The notes: generated by a model from the sequence alone, not told the origin. A stretch of 11,428 nt of DNA from Clostridia bacterium (GCA_007128555.1 SKXF01000454.1:1-11428), one strand, 5' to 3'; numbered from the stretch's first letter, positions 1 to 6,752 are shown. Numbers and translations: made by a program.

Positions 1-1512
1 AGTCCGCGCGTGCGAGCTGCCCGTCGAACGAGCGTCGAACTCATCCTGTCGGACCACGATGGGGACTGTCTGTCCTGCAGCCGCAATCTGAATTGTGAAC
101 TTCAGAGGGTTGCACACGATCTCGGGATTCGAGAGCTGAGATACCAGGGCGAGAAATCGAGCCATCCCCGCGATGAGTCCAACCCGTCTTTAGTACGAGA
201 TCCAGACAAGTGCATCCTCTGTCAGCGTTGTGTGAGCGTATGCAGCCAGATCCAGACGGTCAGGGCGTTGGGAACCGTGGGACGCGGCTTCGATGCCATG
301 ATCGGTCCGGCTCTTGCGCGAGAACTGGGTGACGTATCGTGTGTGTTGTGCGGCCAGTGCCTACTGGTGTGCCCGACGGGCGCGATCACGGAGCGAGATT
401 ATGTGGACGAGGTCTGGGAGGCACTGGCTGATCCTGAAAAGCACGTTGTCGTCCAGACGGCGCCTGCTATACGGGTCTCGGTAGGAGAAGTGATGGGGAT
501 GGATCCGGGAAGTGTTGTGACGGGCCAGATGGTAGCCGGCCTTCGTCAGATCGGCTTTGATCGGGTGTTTGATACGGATTTCACCGCCGACCTGACCATA
601 CTGGAAGAGGGAAGCGAGTTATTGGCGCGGATTCGGGATGGTGGTGAGCTGCCACTTTTCACCTCGTGTAGTCCGGGATGGATCAAGTTCGTGGAGCATT
701 TCTATCCCGAGTTCATGGGTAATCTCTCGACGTGCAAGTCACCGCAGCAGATGTTCGGAGCGCTGGCAAAGACGTTTTATGCTGAGCGGGAAGGAATCGA
801 TCCTGAGGATGTCTTTGTCGTCTCTGTGATGCCCTGTACTGCGAAGAAGTTCGAGGCGAAAAGACCAGAGATGGGTGCCAGCGGCTACAGTGATGTGGAT
901 GTGGTGCTGACAACCCGGGAATTGGGCAGGATGTTTATCGAGGCCGGTCTGGACTTCGAATCCCTCTCCGGGGAAGACTATGATGACCCCCTGGGGATAT
1001 CGACAGGAGCCGCTGCAATATTCGGCGCTACCGGCGGCGTGATGGAGGCCGCGTTGCGGACCGTGTACGAGATCGTGACCGGGGAGGAGCTCGAGGAACT
1101 GGACTTCCACAGTGTCCGCGGTCTTGAGGGAATCAAGGAGGCGGAGGTTGATCTCAAGGGCACACCGGTGAAAGTGGCCGTGGCCCATGGGCTGGGGAAT
1201 GCTCGGAGCCTGCTGGAGGCGATCCGGGCCGGCGAGGTTGAGTACGCCTTCGTGGAGATCATGTGTTGTCCGGGCGGGTGCATTGGTGGAGGCGGGCAGC
1301 CCATACCCACAAACAGCGAGATCAGGCAGAAACGGGTTGATTCCATCTACCAGGTCGATGGGCAGATGCCCCTGCGGAAGTCCCACGAGAACCCGGCCGT
1401 ACAGGAGCTATACCGTGACTATCTCGGTGAACCACTGGGTACGCGGTCTCACCAGCTGCTTCACACCCACTATACCAAGAGGCAAGCTCACGCTGGATAC
1501 GTCGAATCATGA
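1..1512 (+). CDS. hydA: [FeFe]-hydrogenase catalytic subunit, HydA/HndD type (5' partial)
   Basis: Catalytic subunit of a soluble, NAD(P)- and/or ferredoxin-linked [FeFe]-hydrogenase that interconverts H2 and protons plus electrons. The frame is open to base 1, and the first residues match the end of the usual N-terminal [2Fe-2S] domain, so the true start lies upstream. In order there follow the His-Cys3 [4Fe-4S] site (H at 55, Cys at 67, 76 and 94), a two-[4Fe-4S] ferredoxin domain (Cys motifs about 211-243 and 340-372), and the H-cluster domain. The H-cluster loops are L1 TSCSPGW (661-681), L2 MPCTAKKFE (829-855) and L3 EIMCCPGGCIGGGGQP (from 1255). The small-subunit-like tail (about 1318-1480, with RKSHENPAV) is present. 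There is no extra C-terminal [2Fe-2S] domain as in Thermotoga HydA, so it resembles HndD/M3-type enzymes. L1 has Cys-Ser where the textbook motif has Cys-Cys. The family call is secure; the electron partner is inferred. Confidence 0.95.
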   Translation, partial: SPRVRAARRTSVELILSDHDGDCLSCSRNLNCELQRVAHDLGIRELRYQGEKSSHPRDESNPSLVRDPDKCILCQRCVSVCSQIQTVRALGTVGRGFDAMIGPALARELGDVSCVLCGQCLLVCPTGAITERDYVDEVWEALADPEKHVVVQTAPAIRVSVGEVMGMDPGSVVTGQMVAGLRQIGFDRVFDTDFTADLTILEEGSELLARIRDGGELPLFTSCSPGWIKFVEHFYPEFMGNLSTCKSPQQMFGALAKTFYAEREGIDPEDVFVVSVMPCTAKKFEAKRPEMGASGYSDVDVVLTTRELGRMFIEAGLDFESLSGEDYDDPLGISTGAAAIFGATGGVMEAALRTVYEIVTGEELEELDFHSVRGLEGIKEAEVDLKGTPVKVAVAHGLGNARSLLEAIRAGEVEYAFVEIMCCPGGCIGGGGQPIPTNSEIRQKRVDSIYQVDGQMPLRKSHENPAVQELYRDYLGEPLGTRSHQLLHTHYTKRQAHAGYVES

Positions 1513-1533
1513 TCTGCCCTGGAGGTGAAAGAG

Positions 1534-1911
1534 ATGAAAAAGATCAGGTCTCTGGATGACCTGAAGGAGGTTCAGGAACAGGCCAGGGATGCCGTTGCGA
1601 TCAGAGAAGGAGCACCGACCAAAGTGGTGGTTGGCATGGGTACCTGTGGAATAGCCGCCGGCGCTCGTGAGGTCCTTTCGGCCATCCTAGATGAGCTTGC
1701 CCAGAGGAACATCAAAGGTGTCTCGGTTACACAGACGGGGTGTGCCGGATTATGCCAGCATGAACCGATGGTTGAGGTCTCAGGTGAGGATGAGATCCAG
1801 GTGATGTACGGTAGGGTCACTCCTGAGTGTGCCCGGAGGATTGTTTCGCAGCACCTGGTGAAGCGGCAGATCGTAACCGAATGGGTCCTGACGAGTAAGG
1901 ATGGTCATTAA
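1534..1911 (+). CDS. HndB-like [2Fe-2S] thioredoxin-fold hydrogenase accessory subunit
   Basis: A 125-residue protein resembling HndB of NADP-reducing hydrogenases and the N-terminal thioredoxin-like [2Fe-2S] domain of HydB-type subunits; it probably passes electrons between the flavin subunit and HydA. The motif GTCGIAAGAR (Cys38) and the pair TGCAGLC (Cys70, Cys74) are typical. The only other cysteine is Cys101, within TPECARR. The tail IVTEWVL is also characteristic. ATG at 1534 is chosen because GGAGG (1521-1525) sits 8 bases upstream. The longer in-frame GTG at 1525 overlaps that ribosome-binding site. It starts 21 bases after hydA and is surely cotranscribed. Having it downstream of the catalytic subunit differs from the hndABCD order. 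Confidence 0.88.
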   Translation: MKKIRSLDDLKEVQEQARDAVAIREGAPTKVVVGMGTCGIAAGAREVLSAILDELAQRNIKGVSVTQTGCAGLCQHEPMVEVSGEDEIQVMYGRVTPECARRIVSQHLVKRQIVTEWVLTSKDGH

Positions 1912-1918
1912 CAAGATG

Positions 1919-1945
1919 CCCGGGCGGTTCGTGCGGCCGCCCGGG
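1919..1945 (+). terminator. GC-rich hairpin without a U-tract, possible terminator or attenuator
   Basis: A perfect 9-bp inverted repeat, CCCGGGCGG (1919-1927) and CCGCCCGGG (1937-1945), with a 9-base loop, begins 7 bases after the stop of the HndB-like gene. No run of T follows (GGATTTCC), so intrinsic termination would be inefficient. It could reduce read-through into the sensory genes or protect the 3' end of the hydrogenase mRNA. Confidence 0.5.
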
Positions 1946-1992
1946 GGATTTCCGGATCACGACCCCAAGAGCATTGCCATGATACCGCTCCA

Positions 1993-2021
1993 TTGTGGTA
2001 AGGTGATAGATGGATTATACA
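1993..2021 (+). promoter_or_regulatory. possible sigma70-type promoter for the sensory unit
   Basis: TTGTGG (1993-1998) and TATACA (2016-2021) are separated by exactly 17 bases and lie 30 bases before the preferred start of the ATP-binding protein. Each hexamer is an imperfect match (3/6 and 4/6). The position between the 1919-1945 hairpin and the next gene is what makes it plausible. Confidence 0.3.
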
Positions 2022-2050
2022 TCACTGGAACACATGGGAGGAAGGTTTCA

Positions 2051-2479
2051 ATGCAGCTGCAATTTGAGGTTGTGGGTATGGACTTTATGACGGCGGGTAA
2101 AGCAGCTGCACGAATCCGGAAGACGCTGCAGCAGATTGGCCTTGGGTCAAGGACGATCCGGAGGGTTTCCGTTATAGCTTATGAGGCCGAGATGAACATC
2201 GTGATCCACGCTCAGTCGGGCATGATCACGGTGGATGTCCGGCCCGACTCCGTTCACGTGATCGCCCGGGATAGAGGTCCGGGAATCCCCGATGTGGAGC
2301 GTGCCATGAGTGATGGCTACTCAACTGCGCCCGATCATGTTCGCGAAATGGGATTTGGTGCCGGAATGGGCCTGCCCAATATTAGGAGGCATGCCAGTAG
2401 CCTGGAGATTGAGTCTGAGGTGGGAGAAGGAACCTGCCTGACGGCAGTGGTTAATTTTGGATCAGAGGAGGGGCGGTGA
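2051..2479 (+). CDS. anti-sigma/RsbT-like ATP-binding protein (HATPase_c)
   Basis: A 142-residue stand-alone GHKL ATPase domain like anti-sigma regulatory factors (RsbW/SpoIIAB/RsbT family), probably a cytoplasmic serine kinase or ATP-dependent switch. Visible motifs are an N-box-like AYEAEMNIVIHA, the G1 box RDRGPGIPD and the G2 box GFGAGMGLPNI, followed by the usual strand LEIESEVGEGT. ATG 2051 is preferred: GGGAGG (2036-2041) lies 9 bases upstream, and MQLQFEVVG fits the family start. An in-frame ATG at 1901 would add 50 residues unlike the family, encoded across the intergenic hairpin. It ends 7 bases before the sensory hydrogenase. Stand-alone ATPases of this type are known next to HydS-like and DRTGG genes in anaerobic Bacillota. 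No STAS antagonist or sigma factor is present in the window, so its partner is unknown. Confidence 0.85.
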   Translation: MQLQFEVVGMDFMTAGKAAARIRKTLQQIGLGSRTIRRVSVIAYEAEMNIVIHAQSGMITVDVRPDSVHVIARDRGPGIPDVERAMSDGYSTAPDHVREMGFGAGMGLPNIRRHASSLEIESEVGEGTCLTAVVNFGSEEGR

Positions 2480-2486
2480 TCCACTT

Positions 2487-4172
2487 ATGCCGGGGTATTT
2501 CCACTCCGTCCGATTGGATGAAAGTAAATGTGAGGGGTGCACCAACTGCATTAAGAGCTGCCCGACCGAGGCCATACGTGTTCGGGACGGGAAGGCGCAG
2601 ATCATAGAGAAGCGTTGCATAGACTGCGGAGAATGCATAAGACACTGTCCGAATCAGGCCAAGATCGCCGTTACTGATGATCTCGATGACCTGGATCGGT
2701 TCCAATACACCGTAGCTCTGCCAGCTCCCGCCTTCTGTGGGCAATTTGACGAGCGAGCATCCCCTGACGCAGTTTTCGCTGCTCTGATCGAGATGGGCTT
2801 TGACGGCGTTTTCGAGGTGGCCGTTGGAGCAGAAGCCGTTACTCTGGCGTTGCGAGATGTCATCCAGTCCGGCGAGCTCAGTCGACCCCTGATATCCTCG
2901 GCCTGTCCAGCTATTCTGCGCTTGATACAAATCCGCTTCCCGGACCTACTGCAGCACGTTGTCCCCCTGGAGACGCCCATGGAGATTTCCGCCAGGCTGG
3001 CCAAGAAGGAAATCTGCGCCAAGACGGGTTTGGACGAGAGCAGTGTAGGGGCTTTCTTTATCAGCCCCTGTCCGGCAAAGGTGACGGCTGTGAAGGAACC
3101 CCTGGGAAATAGGGGGTCATACGTTGACGGTGTAATCGGCATTTCACAAGTGTATGGTGAGGTAAGCAAGCGCATCAAACCGGGTGAGCAGGTGCTCCAG
3201 CGTGCAACACCCCTGGGGATGCAGTGGGGATATGCCGGAGGTGAGAATCGTGCCGTCGGTCTAAGATCTCTTATGGCAGTTGACGGGATCCATAGCGCCA
3301 TCAGTATACTGGAGGGCATACAGAACGGTGAGTTGAACGGAGTTCAATACGTAGAGTGTCAGGCGTGCGTGGGAGGCTGCATGGGCGGAGCACTGACGAT
3401 TCAAAATCCCTTTGTGGCCCGTGCACGAACGGAGACCGCACTGCAAGAGATCCAGGCCTCGGGTGTCCGAGATCTGAGTATTAAGGAGGAGACGGTTGCC
3501 GATTTAATGCGGCAGGGGTTCTTTGACCAGATGGAGCCCCTCTGCCCTCGCCCCGCAATGCGATTGGATGACGATGTTGAAAAAGCCATAGCCAAGATGC
3601 AGTGCCTGGAGGAACTCGTTGAAGAGTTACCTGGATTTGATTGCGGTTCCTGTGGTTCTCCCACGTGTCGGGTTCTGGCTGAAGACATCGTGCAGGGGGT
3701 TGCCTCGAAGACCGACTGCTTCTTCAAACTCCGCGAGAAGGTATCTCTGCTTGCAGAACAGATGGTAGCGATTGCGCAGACACTACCACCAATCATGGGT
3801 GCTAAGGGGGGGACGCGTGTGCCAGTGAGTGTTGCTCTACGGGATGTGGTCGAGGAGCTGAATCTCGAAGTAGTGACGGGCGAGGCATCGTTGGATTCTA
3901 ACGTGATCACGGGTGCGTATATCTCGGATCTACTCAGTGATGTGATGGCGAATGCTGATGAGGGTAGTGTATGGGTAACGATCCAGATTCACCAGAATAT
4001 TGTGGCGGTTGCGGTGGTTGCGGCTTTGAATGCTGTCATCATAGCCGGGGGCCGCAGACCTGAAGCTGCCACCATAACCCGGGCCCATGAACAAGGTGTT
4101 CCAATCCTGACATCCAGCGCCAGTGCGTATGATATTTCGGGACGCCTGTACTCTATGCTCTCACGCGGGTAA
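2487..4172 (+). CDS. sensory-type [FeFe]-hydrogenase-like protein fused to a DRTGG domain
   Basis: A 561-residue protein of the putative sensory (HydS, group C/D-like) [FeFe]-hydrogenases, expected to sense H2 or redox state rather than turn over rapidly. Two ferredoxin clusters (Cys15, 18, 21, 25 and Cys44, 47, 50, 54) lead into an H-cluster domain: L1 SSACPAI (Cys140), L2 SPCPAKV (Cys195) and L3 CQACVGGC (Cys294, Cys298). Ala139 replaces the proton-transfer cysteine of catalytic enzymes, a HydS trait. L2 also lacks its usual terminal Glu. Next is an Fes-type [4Fe-4S] motif, CGSCGSPTC (386-394). Residues about 447-560 are a full DRTGG domain (LNLEVVTG, ITGAYISDLLSDVMANA, HQNIVAVAVV), usually encoded as a separate gene of about 115 residues. 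The junction crosses seven G (3806-3812), where a one-base change would separate the two parts. ATG 2487 is chosen because MPGYFHSVRLDESKC begins like the family. The ribosome-binding site GAGGAGGGG (2465-2473) is rather distant. Confidence 0.88.
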   Translation: MPGYFHSVRLDESKCEGCTNCIKSCPTEAIRVRDGKAQIIEKRCIDCGECIRHCPNQAKIAVTDDLDDLDRFQYTVALPAPAFCGQFDERASPDAVFAALIEMGFDGVFEVAVGAEAVTLALRDVIQSGELSRPLISSACPAILRLIQIRFPDLLQHVVPLETPMEISARLAKKEICAKTGLDESSVGAFFISPCPAKVTAVKEPLGNRGSYVDGVIGISQVYGEVSKRIKPGEQVLQRATPLGMQWGYAGGENRAVGLRSLMAVDGIHSAISILEGIQNGELNGVQYVECQACVGGCMGGALTIQNPFVARARTETALQEIQASGVRDLSIKEETVADLMRQGFFDQMEPLCPRPAMRLDDDVEKAIAKMQCLEELVEELPGFDCGSCGSPTCRVLAEDIVQGVASKTDCFFKLREKVSLLAEQMVAIAQTLPPIMGAKGGTRVPVSVALRDVVEELNLEVVTGEASLDSNVITGAYISDLLSDVMANADEGSVWVTIQIHQNIVAVAVVAALNAVIIAGGRRPEAATITRAHEQGVPILTSSASAYDISGRLYSMLSRG

Positions 4173-4909
4173 TGATGGTGTTACCCTGGGTGGTGGATCT
4201 TCACATCCACAGTGCTCTGTCTCCGTGTGCCGATGAGGCCATGACCCCTGGCGCTATCGTGGCAATGGCGCTACGTAGAGGGCTTGACGTGATCGGGATC
4301 GCTGATCATAATTCTGCTGCGAACGTGTGTGCTGTCATGGCTGCAGCCTCGGGTACCGGACTTGTCGTATTGCCGTGCATGGAAGTTCAGACCGTCGAGG
4401 AAGTACATGTCCTGGCAGTCTTCGATGGTGTCGAGGGCGTCATGGCGTTGCACGAGCATGTGTACAGCCACCTGCCCCGCCGTCAGAACGTTGAAAGGGC
4501 GTTCGGAAGGCAGACTATCTTCAACAAGGCAGGTGAGCCGGTGGGAACCGAACAGCAGCTGCTACTGGTGAGTACAGACCTCAGTTTGAAGCAGGTGTGT
4601 GAGTTGGTCCCGGGATACGGCGGGTTGTGTATTCCCGCCCACGTTGATCGGCCTGCTTATGGTGTGATCGGCGTGTTGGGAGGAATTCCGGCGGGGCTTG
4701 ATGTGCCAGCTCTTGAGATTTCTCCCAGGTATCGGGGCTCTGGTGAGCTTCGAAGGGCTGTGGGCTCTATGACCACGGTATGCTTTTCCGATGCGCACCT
4801 GCTCCAACAGGTGGGCAGCTGCAGCTCAACGATCTGGGCTGAACAACCTACTGTGCAGTCTTTCTTGCGTGCTTTCACGTGCCAGGGCGGGCATAGGGTG
4901 GAGCATTGA
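4172..4909 (+). CDS. PHP-domain metal-dependent phosphoesterase
   Basis: A 245-residue PHP-superfamily protein, a predicted cytoplasmic metal-dependent phosphoesterase related to the DNA polymerase III/histidinol-phosphatase PHP domain. Metal-ligand motifs are in the expected order: DLHIHSALSPC (His11, His13), ADHNSA (Asp45, His46), Glu71 in PCMEVQT, His79 in EVHVL, PAHVDRP (His157, Asp159) and SDAH (Asp207, His209). All usual ligands appear intact, so it is probably active; the substrate is unknown. ATG 4172 overlaps the preceding stop (TAATG) and a second ATG follows at 4175, so translation is likely coupled to the sensory hydrogenase gene. PHP proteins of this type recur beside HydS/DRTGG/ATP-binding genes, which suggests a signalling or housekeeping role for the hydrogenase system. 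That role is inference. Confidence 0.87.
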   Translation: MMVLPWVVDLHIHSALSPCADEAMTPGAIVAMALRRGLDVIGIADHNSAANVCAVMAAASGTGLVVLPCMEVQTVEEVHVLAVFDGVEGVMALHEHVYSHLPRRQNVERAFGRQTIFNKAGEPVGTEQQLLLVSTDLSLKQVCELVPGYGGLCIPAHVDRPAYGVIGVLGGIPAGLDVPALEISPRYRGSGELRRAVGSMTTVCFSDAHLLQQVGSCSSTIWAEQPTVQSFLRAFTCQGGHRVEH

Positions 4910-4919
4910 GTAGGGTGTC

Positions 4920-4946
4920 GTGTTGGGGGGCAACCCCTCTCAACAC
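4920..4946 (+). terminator. GCAA-tetraloop hairpin after the PHP gene, no U-tract
   Basis: GTGTTG (4920-4925) and GGGG (4926-4929) pair with CCCC (4934-4937) and CAACAC (4941-4946). A GNRA-type GCAA closes the loop, and a 3-base TCT bulge lies on the 3' side. It begins 11 bases after the stop of the PHP gene, so it probably ends or stabilises the sensory-operon transcript. No T-run follows. Confidence 0.5.
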
Positions 4947-5472
4947 GAGTATGAGGTCCGGGCTTGGGGAGAGATTGACGAGGGTCTGTGACGTCCACGG
5001 GCTGTCCCAGGCATGTACTTGAACGGATTCTGCGGGTGGATCAATAGCCCTTCGTGTCTTAATAAATAAAGAGCCAGCGTCGAACTAACGATCTCATGCA
5101 GCACCTGCAAGATCTTAGTCCTCTACTGATGTGCATGAGTACCGACTTTCCATGTTAGGTAGGATGCCATTTGAGGCCTCCTCCCGGAAGTTGTCTTCCT
5201 CGAAGTTCTCATTCAGGTCGACGCCATCTCTGTAACCCACCAGGGTGACGGCACATCTTCCGGGTGATGAACCACTGCCAGGGATGGGTGTTCGCTCGTC
5301 CTCATGATCCTATCGGCCACGGTATCCAGGGTTTCTATGCCTGCAGGTCAAAAGTCGTGCAGTTGACCCATGAGCCTGATGAGAGATCTTGCACGTCTCA
5401 ACACGGGTATTGCCGCTGGTTCCCCTTGCCCTGGGTTCGGTTCACCCGCCTGTGGGTCCATCGCCGGACACG
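4947..5472. other. intergenic stretch without a recognisable gene
   Basis: No recognisable protein is encoded on either strand. Short open frames (such as 5264-5476) are rich in Arg, His, Cys and Trp, lack convincing ribosome-binding sites and resemble nothing I know. Structure seen: an exact 8-bp inverted repeat, CCCGGAAG (5183-5190) with CTTCCGGG (5257-5264), enclosing 66 bases; an A/T-rich patch (AATAAATAAAGA near 5062); and a hairpin GGTCAA (5346-5351)/TTGACC (5363-5368). It could be a non-coding RNA or leader, or simply decayed sequence. Confidence 0.4.
5342..5368 (+). repeat. hairpin with a 10-base repeat, copy 1
   Basis: TGCAGGTCAA (5342-5351) begins a perfect 6-bp stem, GGTCAA with TTGACC (5363-5368), with an 11-base loop. 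The same ten bases occur again at 5519-5528, also at the 5' side of a possible hairpin. Function unknown. Confidence 0.35.
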
Positions 5473-5501
5473 GTGAAGTATTTGTGTTGGCGTACTATAA
5501 T
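5473..5501 (+). promoter_or_regulatory. possible promoter upstream of the aminotransferase
   Basis: A perfect -10 hexamer TATAAT (5496-5501) has a weak -35, GTGAAG (5473-5478, 3/6), 17 bases upstream. A transcript starting near 5508 would have a leader of about 310 bases before the aminotransferase start. That is long enough for a regulatory RNA, but I recognise no known riboswitch class in it. Confidence 0.35.
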
Positions 5502-5819
5502 CGGTGTAGAAGGGCTGATGCAGGTCAAGGCAGTGCGGAAGTCAACCCAGTCTGACCAATGGAGTGCCTGGGAGATCCCTCGGCAGTTAATACCCGTACC
5601 GCACGGGGGAGCCATCCCGATGAGATCAAATGGAACGGAGGTGAGGCCACATCCCCTGTGCTGTGCGGAGGGAGCCCTTGACCTGGGTGGTGCCTGAAGA
5701 TCTTTGTGCGGGCAACCTTGCGGCGAGATGGATCTGAACGTGATGTGGGTCGTGGCTATGGAGGGCGATGCTCCACGCTGAAAGAACGCGGTGCTGCTCA
5801 ACAGATGGGAGGAATGGAC
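5502..5819 (+). other. possible long structured leader of the aminotransferase gene
   Basis: No gene is recognised here. It holds the second copy of TGCAGGTCAA (5519-5528), where GGTCA (5523-5527) can pair with TGACC (5553-5557). It also holds a small hairpin, CCCGT with ACGGG around 5592-5606, and an interrupted pairing between AGGCCAC near 5644 and GTGGTGCCT near 5688. In-frame codons upstream of 5820 (from ATG 5706) are open but do not look like aminotransferase sequence. Confidence 0.35.
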
Positions 5820-6674
5820 TTGTCTTCTTTGGTATTTTTAAACGGAGAAATCATCCCCCTCGGGGAAGCGAGGATATCACCCCTGGACAGGGGTTTCAAC
5901 TTTGCCGACGGGCTTTACGAGGTGATCCGGGTCTACAACGGTCAGCCCTTTTGCATGAAGGACCATATGGACCGTCTCAAGTACGGCGGTGAGCAGCTGG
6001 ACATCGAAATACCTTACACGATGGAGGAATTTGGGGAAGTTGTCGAGCGCTTGCTGAAGGCCAATGATCTACGCGAAGCGTCGGTCTATCTTCAGGTTAC
6101 CCGCGGGGCGGTTCCCCGATCTCATCCTTTCCCAGAGGACTATGAACCCACGGTCTTCATGCGAGTCGGTGAGGCCTCTGCACCGTCTCATGATCAATTG
6201 GAGCAGGGCATGACGGCCATAACTCACAGCGATAACCGGGGTGGTCTGTGCTACATCAAGAGCCTTGCCCTACTTGCCAATTGCCTGGCCCAGACCCGGG
6301 CTAAACGAGTCGGCGCCTACGAGGCGATCCTGGTCCGAAATGGTTTCGTGACAGAGGCCACGGCTCGATCTGCCTTTTGCGTCATAGGCGGAACCCTTTA
6401 CACCCACCCCCTCGCCAACATATTGCCCAGCATCACTCGGAAGAACGTATTGCGTCTTGCGGAAGAGAATGATTGGCCCGTTGTGCAGCAGGCGATTCCC
6501 GTGGGGGACTTCATGGATGCCGATGAGGTATTTCTCGGCGGTACCATTGCTGAGGTGGTTCCCATTGTCGAGATCGATGGGAAGATGATCGGCGATGGAA
6601 GGCCGGGACCTGTGTTCTGGCGGGTGCACAAAGCCTTTCAGGATCTGATAAAGAAAGCCTCTGTCTTTTCATAG
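5820..6674 (+). CDS. dat: D-amino-acid aminotransferase (class IV, PLP)
   Basis: A 284-residue fold-type IV PLP aminotransferase, most like D-alanine/D-amino-acid aminotransferase, which exchanges amino groups between D-amino acids and 2-oxo acids and supplies D-Glu or D-Ala for the cell wall. Seen: DRGFNFADGLYEVIRVYNG (Tyr33), the D-AAT carboxylate-binding motif RSHPFP (Arg100, His102), catalytic Lys147 in CYIKSLALLAN, Glu179, and the late motifs ILPSITR and GGTIAEVVPI. Length matches the family (about 280-290). RSHPFP argues against a branched-chain enzyme. The usual GSSSN after the conserved TE, which lines the PLP phosphate region, reads ATARS (180-184). TTG 5820 is preferred: GGAGG (5808-5812) lies 7 bases upstream and SSLVFLNGE is a normal family start, whereas ATG 5814 is too close to that site. 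Longer starts (5706, 5805) add atypical residues. Confidence 0.85.
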   Translation: MSSLVFLNGEIIPLGEARISPLDRGFNFADGLYEVIRVYNGQPFCMKDHMDRLKYGGEQLDIEIPYTMEEFGEVVERLLKANDLREASVYLQVTRGAVPRSHPFPEDYEPTVFMRVGEASAPSHDQLEQGMTAITHSDNRGGLCYIKSLALLANCLAQTRAKRVGAYEAILVRNGFVTEATARSAFCVIGGTLYTHPLANILPSITRKNVLRLAEENDWPVVQQAIPVGDFMDADEVFLGGTIAEVVPIVEIDGKMIGDGRPGPVFWRVHKAFQDLIKKASVFS

Positions 6675-6681
6675 GCCTCAT

Positions 6682-6707
6682 GGCGGGGATCGGTACAGGT
6701 TCCCGCC
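6682..6707 (+). terminator. hairpin after the aminotransferase gene, no U-tract
   Basis: GGCGGGGA (6682-6689) pairs with TTCCCGCC (6700-6707), including one G-U pair, across a 10-base loop. It starts 8 bases after the stop codon. CTCACTTACCC follows rather than a T-run. Probably a 3'-end or weak terminator structure. Confidence 0.5.
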
Positions 6708-6752
6708 CTCACTTACCCTCAAACAGATTCCTTCCCTCCGTGAAGGGGAAAA

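Noticed and set aside
739..1386. 215-residue minus-strand open frame opposite hydA
   Set aside because: It lies wholly within the conserved hydrogenase gene and its composition is that of an antisense shadow; no family motif is seen.
1901..2050. 50-residue N-terminal extension of the ATP-binding protein from ATG 1901
   Set aside because: The sequence is encoded across a strong hairpin, does not resemble the family, and ATG 2051 has a far better ribosome-binding site.
5240..5295. CACTGCC-like stretch recalling a cobalamin riboswitch core
   Set aside because: The AGGGAA and GGTGAAA-type elements and the overall spacing of the class are absent.
5685..5694. GGGTGGTGCC, similar to part of the T-box consensus, in the aminotransferase leader
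   Set aside because: It lacks the ACCGCG part, and I see no terminator with a T-run after it and no clear stem I/specifier elements upstream.
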